23,632 nt of DNA from JAHEDH01 sp965364515 (GCA_965364515.1 CBDTXZ010000030.1:1-23632), one strand, 5' to 3'. Shown: positions 7,085 to 15,986, counted from the first letter of the stretch. A program made the numbers and translations. Notes: generated by a model not told the origin, from the letters alone.

Positions 7085-8131
7085 TCAGTCGATGATCGCT
7101 CCGCCGAGGACCTCGTCGCCGTCGTAGAAGGCGACCGTCTGGCCGGGGGCGATGGCGTACTGCGGTCGATCGAATTCGACGTGTGGTGAATCGCCCATGT
7201 ACAGCGTTGCAGGCGCCGGATCACCGTGCGCCCGGTACTGCGCTTGAACGCGTTCGGGGAGCCGGTCTCCCGATACGGAGGTCACGTCACGGATCGGCAT
7301 GCGGGTCCGGGCCAGCCGGTCGCGTCGGCCGATGACGACCGTGTTCGACTCGGGATGGATGTCGGTCACGTATCGGGGTTCGCCCACCGCCACGTTGAGC
7401 CCTCGCCGCTGGCCGATGGTCACGTCGACGATGCCGCGATGCTCTCCGACGACGGAACCCTCCTCGTCGACGATGGGTCCCGGTTGTTCCACCTCGGGGA
7501 CCTGGGACCGGATGAAGTCCCGGTAGTCGCCGGAGCCGACGAAACAGATGTCCTGACTCTCGGGCTTGTGGGCAGTGCGAAGCCCGAGACCGGCTGCGAT
7601 CTGCCGGGTCTCGGCCTTGTCGAGCCCGCCGACCGGAAACCGGACCTTCTCGAGTTGGGACTGGGAGAGCATCGAGAGCACGTAGCTCTGGTCCTTGTCA
7701 CGGTCGACACCTCGGAGGAGCCGCCACTTCCCACCCGAGTGCTCAGTGCGGGCGTAGTGGCCGGTGACCAGCACATCGCACTCGAAATCCTGCATCTGAT
7801 CGACCAATCGATCGAACTTGACGGTGCGGTTGCACTCGACGCACGGGTTCGGAGTCCTTCCGGACACGTAGTCGGCGAGGAATCGATCCACGACGCCGTC
7901 TGAGAAGTCGTCGGTGTAGTCGAGCACGTAGTAGGGGACGTCGAGCTGAGCCGCCACCCGTCTGGCGTCTTCGGAATCCGAGACCGTGCAGCAGCCGGCC
8001 GTGGGAGCCTCGCCGTTTGGTCCCTGCCACAGCTTCAGCGTCACTCCGACGACGTCGTAGCCGTCTCGGACCAGGAGCGCGGCAGCGACCGACGAATCGA
8101 CGCCACCCGACATGGCAACGAGCGCCCTCAT
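7085..8131 (-). CDS. mnmA: tRNA-specific 2-thiouridylase
   Basis: A 348-residue enzyme that thiolates U34 of tRNA(Lys/Glu/Gln) wobble positions using ATP and persulfide sulfur. The N-terminal PP-loop SGGVDSS is at residues 8-14. Catalytic cysteines are C100 in NPCVECNRTVKFD and C196 in ESQDICFVGSGDYR, matching the pair known from E. coli MnmA. The C-terminal beta-barrel region includes TIGQRRGLNVAVGEPRYV. ATG 8131 overlaps the desulfurase stop as ATGA, so the two genes are translationally coupled. This makes sense because the desulfurase is the sulfur donor. The same iscS-trmU neighbourhood with ligA nearby is known in mycobacteria. Confidence 0.96.
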   Translation of the reverse strand: MRALVAMSGGVDSSVAAALLVRDGYDVVGVTLKLWQGPNGEAPTAGCCTVSDSEDARRVAAQLDVPYYVLDYTDDFSDGVVDRFLADYVSGRTPNPCVECNRTVKFDRLVDQMQDFECDVLVTGHYARTEHSGGKWRLLRGVDRDKDQSYVLSMLSQSQLEKVRFPVGGLDKAETRQIAAGLGLRTAHKPESQDICFVGSGDYRDFIRSQVPEVEQPGPIVDEEGSVVGEHRGIVDVTIGQRRGLNVAVGEPRYVTDIHPESNTVVIGRRDRLARTRMPIRDVTSVSGDRLPERVQAQYRAHGDPAPATLYMGDSPHVEFDRPQYAIAPGQTVAFYDGDEVLGGAIID

Positions 8132-9252
8132 CGCATTCCCTCGACCGCGTCCAGCAGGATCTTCGCCGCGCGCCTGCCGTCGCCCGGCCGAGTCGTCCAC
8201 CCGAACGAGACCCGAAGGCACTCGCGGGCCTCTTCCGGCCCCATTCCCATTGCGGAGAGCACGTGGGAGACGGTGTTCGCTCCGCTCTGGCAGGCGGAGG
8301 CAGCCGACACTGCGAGCCCGCGCCGGTCGAGTCGGACGAGCAGCGTCTCGTTCCGGATCCCGGCCACCCGGACGTGGCAGTGCTGCACCGAGGCGAGATC
8401 CTCGGGGATGGTTCGTTCGGCGATCGGCGCGACCGCCGCTTCGAATTCGCGGCGCTCGGCGTCGACCTCGGCGCGGAACCGCTCACGGTCGGCGTCTGCG
8501 AGTTCCATCGCCTCGACCAACCCGACGACCCCCATCACGTCGTGGGTGCCCGACCGCCGACCGAGCTCCTGTCCGCCCCCGTGGAGCAGCGGCTCGAGGT
8601 TCCGGCCTTCTCGAACGAAGAGCAGTCCGACGCCCTTGGGACCGCCGAACTTGTGCCCGGTGAGCGACAGAAGATCGACGCCGAGCGAATCGACGTCGAT
8701 CGGCTCGGATACGAACGCCTGGATCGCATCGGTGTGCACTGCCGTGTCGGGATTCGCACGCTTGACCGCCTCGACAACGGCGGAGACGTCCTGAACGGTG
8801 CCGGTCTCGTTGTTGACCGTCATGATGGAGACCACCGCCGTCTCATCGTCGACGAGATCGAAGACGCGGGCCGGATCCACGAGTCCGTGCCGATCCACTC
8901 CGACCGTGGCCGCCCGGCTGCCGAATCTCGCGAGGAACCTGGCAGACTCGAGGACGGCCTCGTGTTCGCTGGCGCCGACGACGACGCCCCCACGGCTCCC
9001 ACCGGCGAGTGCCGCTCCCTTGAGGGCGAGGTTGTCCGACTCGGTCCCGCCACCGGTGAACACGATCTCGTTCGGCCGGCACCGGAGCACGGCGGCCGCA
9101 CGCTCGCGGGCCTCCTCCAAGGCGTTCTTGGCGCGACGCGACACCTCGTGCGAGCCCGAGGAGTTGCCGAACCGTTCGGAGGCGAACGGCTCCATCGCCT
9201 CCCAGACCTGAGGGCGCATCGGTGTCGTGGCTGCGTGATCGAGATAGAGCAC
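8128..9252 (-). CDS. iscS: Cysteine desulfurase (IscS/NifS type)
   Basis: A 374-residue PLP enzyme that converts cysteine to alanine and carries the sulfur as a persulfide. It begins LYLDHAATTPMRPQVWEAM, the family's standard N-terminus. H97 (ASEHEAVLE) stacks on PLP, D175 and Q178 (HTDAIQ) hold the ring, and K201 (LTGHKFGGPKG) forms the Schiff base. The catalytic cysteine is C321 in ASACQSGAN. The frame is open 77 codons further upstream into livM, but the conserved N-terminus fixes the GTG at 9252-9250; no clear Shine-Dalgarno is seen. It is coupled to mnmA by ATGA, so a main role is tRNA thiolation, possibly with Fe-S cluster supply. It starts 53 bases after livM and could receive read-through from that operon. 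Confidence 0.94.
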   Translation of the reverse strand: MLYLDHAATTPMRPQVWEAMEPFASERFGNSSGSHEVSRRAKNALEEARERAAAVLRCRPNEIVFTGGGTESDNLALKGAALAGGSRGGVVVGASEHEAVLESARFLARFGSRAATVGVDRHGLVDPARVFDLVDDETAVVSIMTVNNETGTVQDVSAVVEAVKRANPDTAVHTDAIQAFVSEPIDVDSLGVDLLSLTGHKFGGPKGVGLLFVREGRNLEPLLHGGGQELGRRSGTHDVMGVVGLVEAMELADADRERFRAEVDAERREFEAAVAPIAERTIPEDLASVQHCHVRVAGIRNETLLVRLDRRGLAVSAASACQSGANTVSHVLSAMGMGPEEARECLRVSFGWTTRPGDGRRAAKILLDAVEGMR

Positions 9253-9305
9253 GACGACATGTTCCCATGCGCGACCGGCAATCTCCCAAACCGACGGGCC
9301 TGGGC

Positions 9306-10403
9306 TCAGGGATCGGCGCTCTCGTCGCCCGACGACCCAGACAACAGTCTGGCAAGCCGTGCTCGTCCCGCTGCACGGTTCGACGCCCGGAAACGCCAGG
9401 TGCCGACGATCCCGTACGGGAGATACAGCACGAGGGCCACGTATGCGAATCCGATCAGAAGCTCCGACACACCACCGAACCAACGGTCGAGGAAGAACTG
9501 GAGGAGCCTGAAGACGGCGGCGCCGACGATGGCCCCGCTGATCGTGCCGAGCCCACCGATCAGAATCATCAGGAGCGCGGTCACGGTGAAACCGAGCCCG
9601 GCGACGTTCGGAGTCACGATCGGCTGATGCAGGGTGTGAAAGACGCCGGCGAGGGCAGCGGTGATCGACGAGATGACGAGCACCATGACCTTGAACCAGA
9701 ACGTGTTGTACCCGAGCATCAGTGCGCGGTCCTCGTTTTCGCGAATCGCCGTGAACACTCGACCGGCAGGAGAGTCCACGATCCGGGTGTAGAGGAGATA
9801 GACCCCCAGGAGTACGGCGCCCGTGATCAGGTAGAAGACGAACCGCTCATTGGTCGTGTCGAGGAACGCCACCGGCGGCCGCACGCCCTGCAGGCCGATC
9901 TCGGCACCTGCCAGATCCTGGAGGTCACTCGATTGGATGACGATGGCGAACACCGAGGCGAATCCGAGTGTCACGAGCGCAAAGGTGATCCCCCTCACCC
10001 GCGGCAGCACGAGGGAGAACAGCAGCGCCTGAAGGACGGCCAGCCCCAGCACCGCGAGCAGCGATCCGGCCAGACCCAACTCGAAGGTCTTCAACGCGAT
10101 CCCGAACCCGTAGGCGCCGACTGCGAAGAACATCGCATGCCCGAACGAGAGCAGCCCGGTCACCCCCAACACGAGGTCGTAGCTCAGGGCGTAGATGGCG
10201 AGGATGAAGATCTCGATCGCCAACCCCTGGAGGAATCGGGCGTTGCCCTGGCTGTTCTCCAACACCGCAGACACACCGGCGCCATCGACCAGAGCCGAGA
10301 CCAGGAAGGGGAAGGCGACGATGAGTGCGGCAAAGCCAAACAGGCCACGCCGATTCCGGAGCACATCGATCAGCCCGCTTCTCCCGATCGCAGGTGCAGT
10401 CAT
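9306..10403 (-). CDS. livM: Branched-chain amino acid-type ABC transporter permease LivM
   Basis: A 365-residue permease with about ten hydrophobic segments. The family marks are clear: YALSYDLVLGVTGLLSFGHA followed by MFFAVGAYGFGIAL, then the cytoplasmic coupling region GRVFTAIRENEDRALMLGYN, and LLMILIGGLGTISGAIVGAA. It pairs with LivH to form the membrane channel of a HAAT-family importer; such systems carry branched amino acids but also amides, urea and aromatic or aliphatic acids. The start codon overlaps the livH stop as ATGA. It is the last gene of the tightly coupled operon; the C-terminus is hydrophilic and arginine-rich (RFRASNRAAGRARLARLLSG). Confidence 0.94.
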   Translation of the reverse strand: MTAPAIGRSGLIDVLRNRRGLFGFAALIVAFPFLVSALVDGAGVSAVLENSQGNARFLQGLAIEIFILAIYALSYDLVLGVTGLLSFGHAMFFAVGAYGFGIALKTFELGLAGSLLAVLGLAVLQALLFSLVLPRVRGITFALVTLGFASVFAIVIQSSDLQDLAGAEIGLQGVRPPVAFLDTTNERFVFYLITGAVLLGVYLLYTRIVDSPAGRVFTAIRENEDRALMLGYNTFWFKVMVLVISSITAALAGVFHTLHQPIVTPNVAGLGFTVTALLMILIGGLGTISGAIVGAAVFRLLQFFLDRWFGGVSELLIGFAYVALVLYLPYGIVGTWRFRASNRAAGRARLARLLSGSSGDESADP

Positions 10404-11986
10404 CGCTCACTCCGCCCGAACAGGCCCTTGGGCAGGACGAGGAGGATCACGACCATCAGGAACACGGCTGCGGCCGGAACCACCGTGGGTGACGGCTTGA
10501 ACGGCTCGGCCATGCCGGGGATCGAGATCCCGGTCTGACCGAACCGAATGATGAACTGCTGAAGGAGCCCGACGAGCACGGCCCCGGCCGCCGCTCCCGG
10601 GAAACTCGTCAACCCGCCGATCGCCAGCGCTACGAGGGCAGACAGCAACAGCAGCGATCCCATGCTCGCGCTGAGCCCGATGGACGGTGCAGCCAGCACT
10701 CCTCCGAGTGCCGCCAGGCCCGATCCCAGACCGAAGACGATCGTGAAGACGCGGCGGACGTTGATTCCGAGAGCCTCCACCATCTCGGCATCCTGGACTC
10801 CGGCCCGGATCACCATGCCGATCCTCGACCGCTTCAGGAGGAGAGTGACTCCGACGAGGACGACGATGCCGACCGTGACGACGAACAGCTCGTTGTACGT
10901 TCTGATCCGCCCGCCGAGGATGTCCACGGTCGCACAACCGCTGAACAAGCCCGTGAAACCCTCCCCGGGGCATCCCGCACCTGTGGCGTTGAAGGCGGCG
11001 GGCCGAGGCATCGTGAACTCCGGCCGACCCCAGACCTCCCGGACCGTTTCGATGATGATGAAGCCGACCCCGAGCGTGATCATCAGCTGATAGATGGGTC
11101 GCTCGTAGAGAGGCCTGATGAGCAGGACTTCGATGAGCATCCCGACCACGACCCCGACGGCCACGGCGAACACGACCGCCAACGCAAACCGCCACGTCGT
11201 GCTCAGGCCGAAGACCCAGTCGTTGATGGCTCCCCTTCCGAGGAGGAGGATCAGCGATGCGGCCAGGGCCGCCACAAAGCCGAGGGGGTGCCGCCAATCG
11301 ATCCGACCCACGTCCAGCGACGGCGATCTCAACAGCGCGGAACCCAGTGCGATCACTGCGCCTCCTGCGAGGACCAGCAGATATGCGATCACGGGAGATC
11401 CGGCGAACGAGTCGGCAGGGAGCGGGGCCAGCGTCCCGAGGTCGATGGCCAATGAGAACGTGATCGGGCTCTGGGCGTACACCTCCGGATCCCAGATCAC
11501 GAGGGGAAATCTGGTGACGCCGATCATCGCAACCGCGGCACCCCCGCCGACGATGAGCCAGGGAACCACCTTCCGGGATCGCTCCCCGGTCAGCAGAGCC
11601 CGAACCGGGCCGGCAAGCCTCCTCCAGAGTGGGAGCAGGGCGAATGGCGCAGCCAGTGCGAACAGCGGTGTCATCACGTCCAGAGCCGTGTCGAATCGGG
11701 TGTAGATGGTCCAGCCGACGTATGCGCCGAGCATGAAGATCTCCCCGTGGGCGAGGTTGAGAACGTCCATGAGCCCGAAGATCAATGAGAGACCCGATGC
11801 GACGAGAAAGGTGATCGCTCCGACCGACAGCCCTTGCATGACGGTCGCGAACCAGGTGTCTCGCTCGAGACCCTGCAGCGCCGTGATGAACAGGAACGCC
11901 AGGATCGCGAGCACGGTGACCTTGGTCCGATTCGCCCTGATCCACGCTCCACGCGAGGTACGGGTGCCGAGGTCCGACACGGTCAT
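10400..11986 (-). CDS. livH: Branched-chain amino acid-type ABC transporter permease LivH, enlarged
   Basis: A 528-residue permease, against roughly 290-310 for ordinary LivH. The first canonical block is residues 45-92 (GLSVGAITFLVASGLSLIFG, LMDVLNLAHGEIFMLGAYVG). The second starts near 283 (MLIEVLLIRPLYERPIYQLM) and continues with the coupling stretch RIGMVIRAGVQDAEMVEALG (388-407) and the final helices. Between them lie about 165-170 residues with several extra hydrophobic segments (near 106-120, 141-156, 198-219, 235-250) and a polar loop around 165-195. A further loop with two cysteines is at about 322-360. The reading frame is continuous, so this is a true insertion rather than a frameshift. 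ATGA overlaps join it to livF and livM. Confidence 0.92.
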   Translation of the reverse strand: MTVSDLGTRTSRGAWIRANRTKVTVLAILAFLFITALQGLERDTWFATVMQGLSVGAITFLVASGLSLIFGLMDVLNLAHGEIFMLGAYVGWTIYTRFDTALDVMTPLFALAAPFALLPLWRRLAGPVRALLTGERSRKVVPWLIVGGGAAVAMIGVTRFPLVIWDPEVYAQSPITFSLAIDLGTLAPLPADSFAGSPVIAYLLVLAGGAVIALGSALLRSPSLDVGRIDWRHPLGFVAALAASLILLLGRGAINDWVFGLSTTWRFALAVVFAVAVGVVVGMLIEVLLIRPLYERPIYQLMITLGVGFIIIETVREVWGRPEFTMPRPAAFNATGAGCPGEGFTGLFSGCATVDILGGRIRTYNELFVVTVGIVVLVGVTLLLKRSRIGMVIRAGVQDAEMVEALGINVRRVFTIVFGLGSGLAALGGVLAAPSIGLSASMGSLLLLSALVALAIGGLTSFPGAAAGAVLVGLLQQFIIRFGQTGISIPGMAEPFKPSPTVVPAAAVFLMVVILLVLPKGLFGRSER

Positions 11987-12711
11987 CGCCCCTCCTCGCC
12001 GGCCGGGACCGTCCGAGTGCCGAGGAAACGATCGACCGTCTCCTGGTCCTCCTTCAATTCGATCATCGTGCCGGACCGGACCGATCGTCCTTCGTCGACG
12101 ATCACGTATGTGGTTGCGAGCCGGCTCGCAACGATGAAGTTCTGTTCGACCAACAGGACCGTCGTCTCCGCCGACAGTGTCCTGATGGCCTCCATCATCT
12201 GCTCGATGATCACAGGTGCGAGCCCTTCGCTCGGCTCGTCGATCAAGAGCAGGCGGTTGTCCGGGACGAGAGCACGAGCCACGGCGAGCATCTGCTGCTG
12301 TCCCCCGGACAAATCGGTGCCGGAGAGGCCGATGAGCCGTTCGAGGTCGGGGAAGAGCCCGAAGATCATGTCTCGCTTGCGGGCGAAGTCGCCCTTCCGG
12401 CGCTCGGCGATGAGCAAGTTCTCCAGGACGGACAGATCACCGAAGATCGCCCGATTCTCGGGGACGAATCCGATCCCCATGGACGCGATGTCGTAGCTGC
12501 GGCGCCCGGTGAGCTCCTCACCGTCGAAGGTGATCGATCCCGAGTACGCCCGCTCGAGTCCGAGGACGGTGCGGAGCGTCGTCGTCTTGCCGGCGCCGTT
12601 TCGACCGAGGAGAGCGACGATCGAGCCCTCGGGCACCTCGACGTCGATGCCCTCGAGAATGTGGAATTGGCCGATGAACGTCTGCACGTCGCGCAGCGTG
12701 AGCAGACTCAT
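11983..12711 (-). CDS. livF: ABC transporter ATP-binding protein LivF
   Basis: A 242-residue ATPase. Walker A is GRNGAGKT (36-43), the signature is LSGGQQQ (134-140), and Walker B is LLLIDEP (154-160), followed by the H-loop region in the TVLLVEQN stretch, where Q replaces H as is usual in LivF. The block GIGFVPENRAIFGDLSV is typical of LivF rather than LivG. It drives the import cycle together with LivG. The ATG overlaps the livG stop, and its stop overlaps the livH start, each as ATGA. Confidence 0.95.
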   Translation of the reverse strand: MSLLTLRDVQTFIGQFHILEGIDVEVPEGSIVALLGRNGAGKTTTLRTVLGLERAYSGSITFDGEELTGRRSYDIASMGIGFVPENRAIFGDLSVLENLLIAERRKGDFARKRDMIFGLFPDLERLIGLSGTDLSGGQQQMLAVARALVPDNRLLLIDEPSEGLAPVIIEQMMEAIRTLSAETTVLLVEQNFIVASRLATTYVIVDEGRSVRSGTMIELKEDQETVDRFLGTRTVPAGEEGR

Positions 12712-13475
12712 GTCGACTCCTCGTCGTAGAGGCTGCCCAGGTAGGCGGTCTGCACCTCGGAGTCGGCGGCGATCTCGGTCGGGGTCCCCTCTGCGAGGAC
12801 GCGTCCCTGGTGCATGACCGTGATCCGGTCGGACACCCGCATGACGACGTTCATGTTGTGCTCAACGAGCACGACGGTCTTCTCTCCCGTCGCCTGGATC
12901 GTCTGGATGAGGTCGAGCAACTCGGGAACCTGTTCGGCGGCCATGCCGGCGGTCGGCTCGTCGAGCATGAGGACTTCCGGGTCCGGTGCCAGGATCATGC
13001 CCAGTTCGAGCTTTCGCTGGTCTCCGTGCGGCAGCGTCCGAGCGGCCAGGTCGGCCCGGGAGCTCAGGCCCACCTGATCGAGGACCTCGCGGGCCCTCTC
13101 GAGAGGAGCGCGCAGGTTCAGGTGTGAGCGGATGATCCTGGCCCGCTTCCCGTCGAGCGCCTGAGCGGCGAGCCTGACGTTCTCGAGCACGGTCAGGTTC
13201 GGAAAGATGTTCGTGATCTGAAACGACCGGCCGATGCCTCGATGGATCGTTCGATGCATCGGCAGGTCGGTGATGTCCTGGCCTTTGAAGAAGACCCGAC
13301 CGGACGTCGGATCGAGGGTGCCGCTGACGACGTTGAAGAACGTCGTCTTCCCGGCACCGTTCGGCCCGATGATCGAGTGGAGGCTGCCACGCTCGATGGC
13401 GAGGCTCACGTCGTCCACTGCGACGAGAGCACCGAATTGCTTTCGTATGTCCTGCGTCTCGAGGATCGCGGCCAC
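12708..13475 (-). CDS. livG: ABC transporter ATP-binding protein LivG
   Basis: A 255-residue ATPase with Walker A GPNGAGKT (37-44), a LivG-type signature LPHGDQRKLELG, Walker B VLMLDEPTAGM and H-loop VVLVEHNM. The long segment RTIHRGIGRSFQITNIFPNL is characteristic of LivG. The GTG at 13475 is preceded by GGAG at 5 bases and begins right before the first beta-strand. An in-frame ATG 11 codons earlier would add an unconserved tail running into the intergenic hairpin side. This is the only ABC gene not joined to its upstream neighbour by an overlap: 55 bases containing a strong hairpin separate it from the binding protein gene. Confidence 0.95.
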   Translation of the reverse strand: MAAILETQDIRKQFGALVAVDDVSLAIERGSLHSIIGPNGAGKTTFFNVVSGTLDPTSGRVFFKGQDITDLPMHRTIHRGIGRSFQITNIFPNLTVLENVRLAAQALDGKRARIIRSHLNLRAPLERAREVLDQVGLSSRADLAARTLPHGDQRKLELGMILAPDPEVLMLDEPTAGMAAEQVPELLDLIQTIQATGEKTVVLVEHNMNVVMRVSDRITVMHQGRVLAEGTPTEIAADSEVQTAYLGSLYDEEST

Positions 13476-13492
13476 GCATGCTCCATGGTCGG

Positions 13493-13523
13493 GTCTGGGG
13501 GGAGCCAATGGCTCCCCCCAGAC
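13493..13523 (-). other. Perfect 14-bp intercistronic hairpin between binding protein and livG
   Basis: GTCTGGGGGGAGCC (13493-13506), loop AAT, GGCTCCCCCCAGAC (13510-13523). There is no mismatch and no T-run after it on either strand. In the minus-strand transcript it stands 7 bases past the binding protein stop and 17 bases before livG. Such structures after binding protein genes commonly protect the upstream mRNA from 3' exonucleases or partly stop transcription, so that the binding protein outnumbers the membrane parts. Confidence 0.8.
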
Positions 13524-13530
13524 GGAGGGA

Positions 13531-14907
13531 TCAGCCTCCGGTCAGGCTTCCAACCGGGAGATCGCCGCAGCGGTCCACGAAGTCGCCTTCGAGGAGACAC
13601 GGCGGTTCCGGGCGGACGGTGCCGACCAGGTCGTAGTACTGGAACGTCGGGTCGTCGACATTCAGCAGCTCCACGATGTACATGTCCTGGATCGCGACGT
13701 GGTCCTCGGCACGGATGTCGATGGTCCCCTTGGGTCCCTCGAACGACATCCCTTCCATGACCCCGCGCAGCGCATCGGCGGACGTGTCTCCGCCCGTCGC
13801 CTTGAGAGCCTCGACCACGAGCAGCGCAGCGTTCATGCCGTCGGCGTCGAAGAGATCGGGCACCGTGTCGAATTGCGCCTCGACCTGCTCGACGAGGTAG
13901 TCGTTGATCTCGTTGTCCGGCGCCGTGTAGTGGTACAGGATCGTCGAGGTCGCACCGATTGCGTTGGCGAAGAACGCCGGCATGACCACGTTGTCGACGA
14001 ACGGAGAGCCCAGCACGGTGTCGTCATCGACGACGCCGAGGTCGATCGCCCCTTGGAGCAGCGGAACGAATCCGCCACCCGCCCACGTGACGAGGAATGC
14101 GTCTGCGTCGGTGTCGGCGAACGGCTGCAGGAACGTCGTGAAGTCGGTCGTGTCGGCCGGGGCGAACACGTCGTCTGCGGTGAACTCGCCACCGAAGAAG
14201 GTGCACGCGTCTCGATAGGCGTCCGCACCGCCGTACCCGAACGAGTAGTCGGGCGCTATCTGGACGAATGTCTCGTAGCCGTCACCGTTGACGAACTGAT
14301 CACAGATCGCCATGGCGTCCTGGTAGTTGTTTCGACTGGTCCGGAAGGTGTTCTCGTTGAACGTGGCTCCGGTCAGGTCGTTGGCGGCGGCCGGCGCTGC
14401 GATGAGGATCACGTCGTTCTCACGGGCGATCTCCTGCAGCGTGGCGGTCACACCGGATGACACGGTTCCGATCAGGATGTCTGCGCCATCGACCTCGATC
14501 AGCTCACGCGCCGCGGTGGCGGAGAGCTCGGGATTCGACTGGTCGTCCTTGATGATCAGGTTGATCTCGCAACCTTCGAGCGTGTACGTGCCGTCTGAAC
14601 CGTCGTCGCCGGTGGCGTATTCGAAGCCGATCGGGACGCCGCGCAGGATGTGGGCGCCGTAGATGGCCAGTGCTCCGGTCTGGTCGGTGATGAGGCCGAC
14701 GGTGATCGGCTCGTCACAGGTGATCCCTTCCGGTGCAGCCGTCGTCGTCGTGGCAGCCCCACCTTCCGTCGTCTCGGGTGCGGCGACCGTTGTCGTCGTC
14801 TCGGGTGCGGCTGTCGTGGTGGTCTCGTCGCCGGCGTCGTCTCCGCCGCAAGCCGCAACCACCAGCGCAAGCGCAGTCAGCAGCGCCAACCATTTCGTAG
14901 CTCTCAT
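13531..14907 (-). CDS. LivJ/LivK-type substrate-binding lipoprotein
   Basis: A 458-residue extracellular solute-binding protein. The signal peptide ends LALVVAAC with the lipidated cysteine at residue 20. Residues about 28-60 are a flexible spacer rich in Thr, Ala, Glu and Pro. The mature domain starts CDEPITVGLITDQTGALAIY, the common opening of type I periplasmic binding folds, with later blocks DGADILIGTVSSGVTATLQE and AAPAAANDLTGATFNENTFR that line the ligand cleft. Six cysteines beyond the lipobox (CDEP, LEGCEI, AICDQ, DACTF, PPCLL, DRCGD) could form disulfides outside the cell. The ATG overlaps the hydrolase stop as ATGA. It delivers the substrate to LivHM; the substrate is unknown. Confidence 0.94.
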   Translation of the reverse strand: MRATKWLALLTALALVVAACGGDDAGDETTTTAAPETTTTVAAPETTEGGAATTTTAAPEGITCDEPITVGLITDQTGALAIYGAHILRGVPIGFEYATGDDGSDGTYTLEGCEINLIIKDDQSNPELSATAARELIEVDGADILIGTVSSGVTATLQEIARENDVILIAAPAAANDLTGATFNENTFRTSRNNYQDAMAICDQFVNGDGYETFVQIAPDYSFGYGGADAYRDACTFFGGEFTADDVFAPADTTDFTTFLQPFADTDADAFLVTWAGGGFVPLLQGAIDLGVVDDDTVLGSPFVDNVVMPAFFANAIGATSTILYHYTAPDNEINDYLVEQVEAQFDTVPDLFDADGMNAALLVVEALKATGGDTSADALRGVMEGMSFEGPKGTIDIRAEDHVAIQDMYIVELLNVDDPTFQYYDLVGTVRPEPPCLLEGDFVDRCGDLPVGSLTGG

Positions 14908-15986
14908 TGGTTTCCTCTCTCATTGTCGATCTCCCGCAGAAACGCGTGGAGAATCTCGTTGAATCGTTCGGGTTGTTCGAGGAACGGGATGTGCCCGCAG
15001 TCTTCGATGACGACCTCTCTCGCCTCTCCACCTGCCGCCTCGTACTTGCCGAGGAATGCCCTGATCTGGGACACCATCGGTTGCGGTGGGTAGGCCTCGG
15101 CGCCTGGGTAGCCGGGCACGAGTCCGGTCGGGCCCCAGACACCGGCATCGAGTGGCCCACCGTCGGAGATGATCTGGCTGTCCGCTCCCCTGATCCACAG
15201 CACAGGTGGCTTCGGCTCCGCATCGAGGATCTGCTCCGGATCCTGTGACCAGCGAGGCGACAGCCCGTTGGCTGCACCCCACCGGCCCGGGGCGACGTAC
15301 GGCCAGTTCGCCGATGGCTCGCTGTCTCCTGGGTATGCCTGCTCGCCGAAGTGGGTCTCGAGCATCGCCTGGATGTAGGCGTCTTCGCGTTCGACGATCT
15401 GCGGCGGCTTGACCAGCAGCGCACGGAACACGTTGCGGGGGCTCACCTGGTCGTCGGTGCCCATGTCGCCGGAGCGCAGTCGCTCCACCATCTGAGGGTT
15501 GACGAGGCCCGCGCCCGAACCGGCGAAGTCCGAATTGGTGGGGGTGCCCTCGGCGTCCTTCGTGCCGCCGTACCCATACGGTGAGCCGGGGTCTGCGTGA
15601 ATGGCCGAACGTATCCGCTCGGAATGATCGGCCATCATCCTCCACAGGATCGATCCTCCCATCGAGTTGCCCACGACATGTGCGGATTCGATGCCCAGCG
15701 TGTCGAGCAGGGCTGCAGCGTCATCGGAGAGATCACCCATACCGTTGGTGGAGTCGATCAGCGCTTCGGGATCGGCTCCGCCGTACCCCCGCTGGTCGGG
15801 TGCGATGCCCCGGTAGCCCTCAGGGAGAGCAGTCATGGTGGACTCCCACCACGTGGCGTTGGACAGATTCCCGTGCAGGAACAGCACCGGAATGCCGTCA
15901 TCCGGACCCGAGAACAGCACTCGCGTCGCGAGCCGTTCGGTTTCGATGGTTCTGGCCTCGACGCCGGGAATGGTCGGGACACTCAT
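14904..15986 (-). CDS. Serine alpha/beta-hydrolase
   Basis: A 360-residue hydrolase, somewhat longer than the 270-300 common in the family because of a large cap region between about residues 135 and 265. HGN (38-40) forms the oxyanion turn, the nucleophile elbow is GNSMGG with S108, a likely acid is the aspartate in RGADSQI, and the catalytic histidine is H332 in CGHIPFLEQPE. It could split an ester, thioester or C-C bond; I cannot tell which. ATG 15986 overlaps the acyl-CoA ligase stop and its own stop overlaps the binding protein start, both as ATGA. It is therefore made in step with the ligase and the transporter. Confidence 0.92.
   Translation of the reverse strand: MSVPTIPGVEARTIETERLATRVLFSGPDDGIPVLFLHGNLSNATWWESTMTALPEGYRGIAPDQRGYGGADPEALIDSTNGMGDLSDDAAALLDTLGIESAHVVGNSMGGSILWRMMADHSERIRSAIHADPGSPYGYGGTKDAEGTPTNSDFAGSGAGLVNPQMVERLRSGDMGTDDQVSPRNVFRALLVKPPQIVEREDAYIQAMLETHFGEQAYPGDSEPSANWPYVAPGRWGAANGLSPRWSQDPEQILDAEPKPPVLWIRGADSQIISDGGPLDAGVWGPTGLVPGYPGAEAYPPQPMVSQIRAFLGKYEAAGGEAREVVIEDCGHIPFLEQPERFNEILHAFLREIDNERGNQ

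Noticed and set aside
9253..9483. An N-terminal extension of the cysteine desulfurase by 77 codons
   Set aside because: It overlaps livM, has no conserved sequence, and the family N-terminus (LYLDHAATTP) begins exactly at GTG 9252.
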